Shown here: positions 57,680-64,000 of the stretch, piece after piece | Numbering within the stretch: the stretch's first letter is position 1 | Layout of the letters: every line of letters begins with the position of its first letter | Assembly: GCA_030704615.1 (NCBI GenBank) | Contig: CM060731.1 | Coordinates: 9,052,001 to 9,116,000, forward strand | Length of the DNA stretch: 64,000 nt | DNA from: Takakia lepidozioides | Lineage: Eukaryota > Streptophyta > Takakiopsida > Takakiales > Takakiaceae | Direction of reading: 5' to 3' | Notes under the pieces: model-generated | The model's database searches: none | Told to the model about the DNA's origin: nothing | The model's input: only the letters and a program-made list of their open reading frames with translations | Translations under genes and position numbers: made by a program

Positions 57680-58035
57680 CGTTAGCTGATCTGAAGAATC
57701 GAGCTGATTCTGCTGCCTGCACCAGCAAGAGAAATCTGGAGGATGGTACCGACCAGGCAGAGAATCTTGGCTCGACTATCCGACATCAGGCTAAGAATCT
57801 GAAAGAAGCTGTCCTTGGCTCCACATCCGATGCCAAGAAGGGTACTGAGAGTAACGTTGGTAAGGCCAAAAACTCCACCGAAGGGTGCTAGCAAGGATTT
57901 CCGTTCCACCATATCAGACGCTGCGCAAACCAGTCAGGAGAAGACAAGTGAAGCTGCCAGCAACGTCCAAGACGTTGTTTCAAGAGGCACATGAGGCCTT
58001 CAGAAGGGGAGAAGAAGGTGAAGGATTTGGTAGCA
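57680..58035 (+). pseudogene. LEA-like (late embryogenesis abundant) fragment, frame-disrupted
   Basis: A frame from about 57687 reads ADLKNRADSAACTSKRNLED and QAKNLKEAVLGSTSDAKKGT, then meets a stop near 57890. The neighbouring frame continues with GASKDFRSTISDAAQTSQEK and TSEAASNVQDVVSRG to a stop near 57990, and a third gives KKVKDLVAKI. The Ala/Lys/Glu/Ser composition with no aromatic residues and quasi-repeats of about eleven residues fits group-3 LEA proteins, which are disordered and become helical on drying. One base too few or too many near 57885 separates the first two frames. It may be a dead copy, or two exons with a boundary I did not find. Confidence 0.35.
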
Positions 58036-58221
58036 AAGATATGAGCGCACATCGTGAGGCATTACGCAGGCTGGTGGAGTGCATGGGTTCTTCAAAACAA
58101 GTGCTCCAGGCCAGTTCCAAAAACAGAGCAATCCACGAAAGAAAAACCAGTGTCCATGCGAGATTCGTTCTTCTTCTGTGCAGTCAGTGAACCGAAGGTC
58201 TTCAGAAGCACGTCTTGGTCA

Positions 58222-58530
58222 TCAAAAACACCTGCAGTGTCGTTCCAAGAAATGATGGTGTTGAACATACCATCCCCCCTGAATGTGATAGATATTGCCG
58301 GGCAAATGACCGCTTGAAACTGCGCTTGAAAATCCAGCAGACAACGCTAGTGCATTGCTCTCCGAAGCAGGAACGTCGTCTTGGTCAGATGTCTCCGCAA
58401 TGTAGCTCAACCAGTTGTCGAAATCAGTATTGACAGGCTCGTCAGGGTAGGTGGAGTCGATCTCAGCGCAGGTGCTCCCCATCCATGCCACGAAGGCCAC
58501 CAGAACCCACAGGCAGGGTCGCCTCGACAT
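58222..58530 (-). CDS. Uncharacterised open frame with a signal peptide (possible first exon)
   Basis: From ATG at 58530 the frame reads MSRRPCLWVLVAFVAWMGST, a textbook secretory leader, then an acidic Asp/Glu/Ser-rich stretch (DEPVNTDFDNWLSYIAETSD). It stays open to 58222. I recognise no family. The signal peptide could be chance in a hydrophobic-biased frame, and no further exon was found. Confidence 0.25.
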   Translation of the reverse strand: MSRRPCLWVLVAFVAWMGSTCAEIDSTYPDEPVNTDFDNWLSYIAETSDQDDVPASESNALALSAGFSSAVSSGHLPGNIYHIQGGWYVQHHHFLERHCRCF

Positions 58531-58548
58531 TTGTCTCCCATCGAACAA

Positions 58549-60970
58549 CCTGGTAGAGGAAGACAGTCTTCAATGAAAGCCCCCCATGTGATCCCAGCAT
58601 GAGGGTGAAGAGACAGATGTGCGAGTCGTGCTCGAAATTGTCAATCTTAGTGCGGAAAGTAGGGATTGGGCTGTTGTCAATTGGATTTTTCGCCATGAAG
58701 ATATCAATGTCATTTGCAGTTATCCATAAGGATTCCATATTGATGCCGTCATTTGCCGTGACAAGAAATGAAGGGGAGGGAAGTCGCCTGTAAATCATGG
58801 GAGTGATGCAGGTAGACTTGGGGTCAGCTTGAGAGAGGTTGAGTGGACAACCTTTGAGAGCAAGGGCTGGGAAGGGCTGAGCAGAACCAGGAGCTGGTAG
58901 GAGCTGACTGAGCAGAATCAGGAGCTGGTAGGAGCTGACGGAGCAGAACCAGGAGCAGGCATCTCTGCTGCATGGCTTTGGAGATTGACGAGCATGCAAG
59001 CTGCTCATGCGCAACCCTTTGATCAGGTCTTTGATCGGCCGAATCGGCCAACACCCCACACCACCTCCTTGTTCCTGCTTGCTCGCGCAGGCTTGGCCAT
59101 CGCTGCCCTCGTCTGCGTCCGCCTTGCCTCTCTCTCTCCCTGGGCGATGGCGAACATGAAGCCCCGTGAGAGCAAAGACCCGGAGTCAGCATAGTCGGGG
59201 AACGGCCTCGGGAACCCGTAGATAACCAGGGACAGGGAACCTAGACAAGTATTAAAAAAAAAAATTATTAAAAAAAAAAAAAAAGCCTTTTGATCTAATT
59301 TAAATGTTTAAAGAGCCTGGTTGGTCATGTCTTTGTCAAATGAGCTCCGTTTGACTCAGTTTTTGAGGGGATAGCTGCAGAAAGGGGATATCTACCTATC
59401 TAGACCTGGTTTTTGTTTTTGGGACTCTGCTAAAAATCTATGGAATTTTTAGAGTGTGAGTGTGCTATGAAAGATCCACAATCCTGTCTCTAGAACCTGT
59501 GCTGGTCTATATGAGAGACAAATTGGTGGATGTACTCCTTGCATGGCTGGGGGAAATGAGGACGTAATTGAAGGGCAGGTCTCTTCTCTTAGTCTGTGCA
59601 CACAAGGGGACAGGATTTATGTTTCCCAAGGAACTCAGACTGATTGAGTGGAGAACAGTTGGACGAGTTGATTGCATATTGGGAGTCAGGCATTAGCAGT
59701 AAGACAACAGACTGCTGTAGTTGGCATTGAGGGCCTCAATATCGCCTTGGACAGTCAGAACTCTGTTGGAGCCAGCAGTTCTGCAGCTGTAGGTGAAATA
59801 CCAAAGTGGGTGAAAGCTAGGCTTGGAACAAGCCAAAGACAGCCCCGGGGACCAAGGTGTTCAGCCACAAGGCCGTGGTGTACTGGAGCAGAGGAGCAGG
59901 AGCTACACAAGTTGTGCAATCATGACATGGTTGCAGCCGGATACGCTCTGCATAGGGCAACCACGAGCGGGGTTCATCAGCAATGACATGTTTGTTGTGC
60001 GTGAAGGAGATGCACTCATTCGCAATGGGACACACCGCAACTGTCTCAAAGCTTTCGAGTTGAGAGACTATCAGACCCTACCTTTGTTTTGTTTAGTTGT
60101 TCAATGAGCGGAAGTATAGGGGAGTATTGCTTGTCTCTACCTGGGCGAGAGGAGGAGGTTGGAGAGCGAGCGAGCTACTGTAGCTTGGGACAAGGTTAGT
60201 GGTAGGTTTCTGGACATAGATATACCTCCTACACCTTACCATCACGCAGAGCGAGGCACTTTGAGAGAAGTCTGGAAGTTGATAGCATAGATCAGGATTA
60301 GATCTTGCTTGGGCTGGGCTTCTATTCTTCCCCTCCATCTCTGTACTATTTTCATTACCTTGTACTCGTAGTTGCCAAAGCCTCTCTTGGTGGAGGCCAG
60401 TCAGTCCGGGGTTTTGGGCTGGGATATTCTGCAGGATCAGCATTGCAGCTGGATTTTGGTGTGGGGTGTTGATGTTTTGATTTCTTGTGTTTGGATCCCC
60501 CCCAACACCTGCATGCTTGACTGTGCGCCATGTTGGTTGTGTGGGCGCTTGCTTTCAATAGGGATTAGGCCGGATTTGATCACCGGTCAATCCTTAGGTA
60601 TGCTGTCGGTGGTGAGGCTGGAGTGATGACCAGCAAGACCACCAGTGTTTCTTCTATGTGAGGCTGGGTTGATGACCAGCCAACCATAGGAGTTCTGCGG
60701 TGGATGCAGGTGCAGGTGCCCTGAGCCATTGGGATATGACCTCGTAAACTGCAACAGGTGCCACCCCGTGTCACTATTAGAATTAGTAGTACTAGAGCCT
60801 TATAGTGTCACGTGTGGAGAGGGCACATTGTGAGTGTCATTACGGAGTTACCCAAGGGTTTTAGGGGAGTACGGCTACAGGCAGTAACAATGAGAGTGGA
60901 TTCACAAGACGAGGTATTCGTTCAGACCACCTTCACCGCCACCCTCAATTACTGTAGAGTCAGACACAGG
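58549..60970. other. Repeat-rich intergenic DNA, no gene seen
   Basis: Near 58880-58955 the phrase AGCAGAA(C/T)CAGGAGCTGGTAGGAGCTGA is repeated two to three times. Two A-runs lie at about 59252-59284. Short frames in 59.6-60.1 kb show no family similarity and may be the 5' part of the retroelement that follows. Confidence 0.35.
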
Positions 60971-62230
60971 ACTCGGAGGCTTCATCAACAGGTGTGCACT
61001 TTCATTCGCCATTGTTGTGGGACGACATGGAGGAGATGTATGGAGCTACCAAGGGGCCTCGTAGGTACTCTGGAGCTGTGGGCACAACGAGTTGGATGAC
61101 TTTATCCAGGAGTTCGACAGCTGGTGTGATTTGCAGCAGATGCGCAATCCACAGCTATTCACCCCATTCATGGCGTGGAAGGGACTGTTCCAGCATTTGG
61201 AAGGCCCACCTATGGACGCTTACCACGAGTTCAGGCGAGGACATGAAGCAGAGATTGAGGAGTGGAGGATGTATTGGTCACCTGACTACGTCTCCATTAC
61301 TCGAGGCACGACGCGACCAGTAGCTGCATCAGTACCAATAGCTCCCACTGCCAGCACTAGTAGTGGAGCAAGTAGTGCTGGCTTATCTTCTGTAGGTGGT
61401 ACCAGTTAAAAGGTGCTACTACTCCTCCTGCCACGACTACTAACAAAACATGTGCCTAGATTCAACCCGGTGGTGGAGTTCTTCCAGGGTTGCGGAGGAA
61501 CTACCAAGGTGTACGGACAGAGAAGCTGCGAAGTTTGCAAGACTTCCAGCGCAAACCCAGTGAGAGCCTGCGAGAGGCGTACACTCGTTATGAGGCGCTT
61601 GATAAGTGTGACCCAAGGGGTTACTGAAGCTCAGGCAATCCAGTTTTGTAAGGAATCTGGACAAGGAGCTCAAGAGAAGTGTGCGAGATGCAACCCTGTT
61701 ACAAGCAGCCCAACCACATTAGCAGATGTGTTTCTGCTGGCTGAGACGGATTGAGCTCAACATGGTGGAGGAGCGAGTTGTACAATTGGATTTGGCAAGG
61801 ACATGCCTGTACGGGCACAGCTGTCAGCCCACAAGCACAAGGGACTGCCCAACAGCGTGGTCAGGGGGGCAAGGTTGCCCAGCCCAAGTTCCATGGAGCT
61901 TACAGGGGACCTCAGGTGCAGAGGCCCGTGGCATCTTTTGCAGGCCAACAGCCACCAGGGGTGATATGTTGGACATGTGGAGGACCCCATGTCAAGAGAG
62001 ATTGCCCAGAGAGTAGCAAAAGGCCGGCACAAGCACAACCTGCCACAGTTGCAATGTGGGCATTGTGGCAAGTATGGGCATGGAGATGCCCAGGGTTATG
62101 ACTTGCATCCTGAGTTGCGCCCAGGCCAATTCCAAGGGAACAATGGTGGCCGGGGGCGAGGTGGACCAGCCCAAAGAGGACGAGGTGGTCGGTGTGCACG
62201 AGGGCAGGCCAAGGCAAGCTCCACATGGCC
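60971..62230 (+). pseudogene. Ty3/gypsy-like gag with zinc knuckles, frameshifted
   Basis: Pieces in different frames follow gag order. LLWDDMEEMYGATKGPRRYS leads, after a frame change near 61080, into ELDDFIQEFDSWCDLQQM and FMAWKGLFQHLEGPPMDAYH. Next comes NYQGVRTEKLRSLQDFQRKP and SLREAYTRYEAL (61500-61600), a typical gypsy capsid ending. Two knuckles close the region: CWTCGGPHVKRDC (61963-62005) and CGHCGKYGHGDAQGYDLHPE near 62056-62110, the latter with its last Cys replaced or shifted. An RG-rich tail follows. At least three frame changes show that the copy is dead. It probably belongs to the same element as the methyltransferase at the right edge. Confidence 0.55.
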
Positions 62231-63285
62231 AAGGACGCGGAGGTCAGGGTATTGACCAAGGCATGGCCAATCGGCTTCAGCAGCTAGAGCAGGGCTCGGG
62301 CCATGGCTATAGCTCAGGCTGGCGGTATGGTCTACGGCTCCTCAGACCGTGGTCACCCCCCCTCCTACCCGAGGGAGGAGATATGGGAGGTATGGGATTC
62401 ATGTGCGGAGCAGCACTATCATAGAGCAGGTGGAGTCTGCTGAAGCCGTGACTCGAGGAGCAGCACGAGTTCCTTAGCCACGAGGTGCAGAGGTGGGATT
62501 GGATCCATAGCGTGGGGAGGCAAGCCGTCAGGCGAGGCTTACTCAGTCATTCACCTGGCGGAGACTGTGTCGAGCATCCATGGCACCTAGTTCTCGCCCG
62601 ACTATTACCAGGCGGAGGTTACTATGCCATTGGGGAGAGCTACACGTGCAGCATTGACTCCTGCTGCCAAGGCTAGTGCGGCCGGTGTGTTATTGGGGGC
62701 AGCCACCTCTGTGTGTCAGGCCCCACTGTTCTCGGCAACACATGATTGCGAGTCGGGGGTGAGACCAGCTGCAGTGTTCAGACTAGCAGCAACACTCTGT
62801 GAGAGTGGGGAGGTCACTTCATCTTCTGCGGAGTTAGTGGAAGGTGTAGTGGCAGAGGGATCCTCGGATTTGAGGGTCAAGACTGCCACGGCTGCGCCAT
62901 GGCAAGCTGCAGCTGCCAGGTTGACGGAGCTGCCAGCTAGGCCCGCCTTTGAGCGCCAATGGTGACACCTGGAGTGTCTGTTAGACACCATGGATGGTAT
63001 TCTCTTTGAGTGGACCGGCAGGCAAGAAGTACCGGCCCACTGCGGGTCTTGTTGGACTCGGAGAGATCAGACCACTGATGTTGGGCAGAGCTGTATTTGC
63101 AGGTTTGGGCTCAGGGAGGCGGATATGGAGCCTTGTCCTTTCCAGATACAGACATCTCTGGGAGGATCAGAGCAGGCTCGGGCGCATGACATGGCATCAG
63201 TTGGTCATTAGACTGCAAGCGGATCATCCTACGATGGCTCGTAATGCGAGCCAAGGCCATTGTGACAAGGTCGCAATCTCTTACG
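62231..63285 (+). other. Internal retroelement region between gag and methyltransferase, unassigned
   Basis: Ala/Gly-rich frames cover this interval on both strands. I find no protease DTG/DSG block and no reverse-transcriptase motif. It lies between gag-like and methyltransferase-like sequences and is presumably part of the same element. Confidence 0.3.
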
Positions 63286-64000
63286 ATGTCCTCGTTGGTG
63301 GGGCAGTGTTATACCCCATGGGCTTAACCTGGACTTTTGGGAGGAGTCAGCATCCTACAGGCCTTGGAGACAGTCAGGCGCGTATGGTCGCCGTGCACAA
63401 CTCCCTGTGACATTCATGGGGGTATGCGAGCGTGCACATGCGGGGCAAGATGCCAACACTAGCCGCCTTTACAGCTGCAGTTAGTTGGCCTGGAGAGTTG
63501 CTGGCAAGGCAATGCCCATGCAGAGGATGTGCCACCTCCAGCAGAGCAAGATGACATGCATGGTATGGCGGAGTTGCCTGCCATGGTTGCTCACACTCCA
63601 TTGTGGGTAACGAGCAAGCATTGCAGCAGGTTGCTGATCGACGGGTACAACAAGCCTGGTACAGGCTTTTGTTCGTCAGGAGAGGAGGAGAGTGCGGGTA
63701 TTGCACCAGGACCACCTCAGTTGTCGCCATTGGATACCACACCTCTTGTGTGGCAGCGGCCAGATGAAGGCAATATGCCTTCTGGACTTGTTTGGCGGGA
63801 TCAGCACCGGATTGGCTGCAGTGCTGCAGGCAGGTGTACGAGTTCGACGTTACCTGTATGTGGAGAGGGATGAGACTGCACGATGCGTCTCACTGCGCCA
63901 TGTTGCTCAGATGGTGCAGCAGTACCCTGAGTTGTTGCCGGTGGCTGCAGTTCGTGGATATCAGCAAGGCCTTGCCAGCAGACATTGCGTGCTGGGGGCG
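63286..64000 (+). pseudogene. Retroelement C5-cytosine methyltransferase, 5' part, runs off the window
   Basis: Blocks match the truncated copy at 55.0-55.5 kb: VLYPMG near 63306, MHGMAELPAMVAHTPLW (63559-63609), GPPQLSPLDTTPLVWQ (63709-63756) and ICLLDLFGGISTGLAAVLQA (63774-63833). The last is SAM-binding motif I of C5-methyltransferases. It continues into VRVRRYLYVERDETARC, whose Glu fits motif II, and VAQMVQQYPELLPVAAV before the window ends. The catalytic PC motif would lie beyond 64000. Frame changes near 63400-63480, 63640 and 63770 break the reading. C5-methyltransferase genes carried by retrotransposons have been described in algae and dinoflagellates; I state that from memory. The enzyme would methylate cytosines in DNA. 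Confidence 0.55.

Noticed and set aside
1..64000. tRNA, rRNA or other structured RNA genes
   Set aside because: Apart from the SINE A/B-box segments, no cloverleaf or rRNA-like stretch was noticed; a covariance-model scan was not possible.

Overview
The window is nuclear DNA from a plant-lineage (streptophyte) eukaryote. The genes are split by short GT-AG introns, and every recognisable host gene has a plant-type counterpart: a BSD-domain protein, a plant-type PI-PLC, a GDSL esterase/lipase and TFIID subunit TAF2. Long stretches of transposon debris and a retroelement carrying a cytosine methyltransferase would suit a charophyte-grade alga or another repeat-rich early-diverging lineage. The species cannot be fixed from sequence alone.

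Layout. 1-2.0 kb (-): 5' end of a probable plastid DUF1995-like gene. 3.1-7.4 kb (-): complete six-exon BSD-domain gene. 9.2-15.1 kb (+): complete nine-exon phosphoinositide-specific phospholipase C. 15.5-18.0 kb (-): complete five-exon GDSL esterase/lipase, tail to tail with the PLC. 18-22.2 kb: repeat-rich intergenic DNA. 22.18-33.46 kb: an 11.3-kb Mutator-like (MULE) DNA transposon with a perfect 9-bp target duplication and GC-rich terminal inverted repeats. 33.6-34.4 kb: a small TTAA-flanked non-autonomous transposon. 36.8-54.5 kb (+): complete 27-exon TAF2 gene whose last intron carries a decayed LINE. 54.6-64 kb: retroelement debris, including a truncated C5-cytosine methyltransferase fragment (-), a tRNA-type SINE, a LEA-like fragment and, at the right edge, a gag/zinc-knuckle region followed by the start of a C5-methyltransferase (+).

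The most unusual object is the MULE. Its minus-strand gene is a DDE transposase with a zinc cluster and a SWIM finger. Its divergent plus-strand gene is an intron-containing cargo of about 1,170 codons that joins a ParB-like DGNHR domain to a permuted (motif IV before motif I) DNA amino-methyltransferase-like domain. Two introns of the cargo gene hold eleven copies of one near-perfect palindrome, seven of them in about 0.72 kb. A ParB-type protein encoded next to a cluster of palindromes recalls ParB/parS, although here it sits inside a eukaryotic transposon. The cargo has two single-base frameshifts and one in-frame stop, so this copy may be decaying or the assembly may contain errors.

Exon boundaries were read by eye from frame, splice consensus and family similarity. 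They fit arithmetically (phases match at every junction given), but no transcript or database check was possible.
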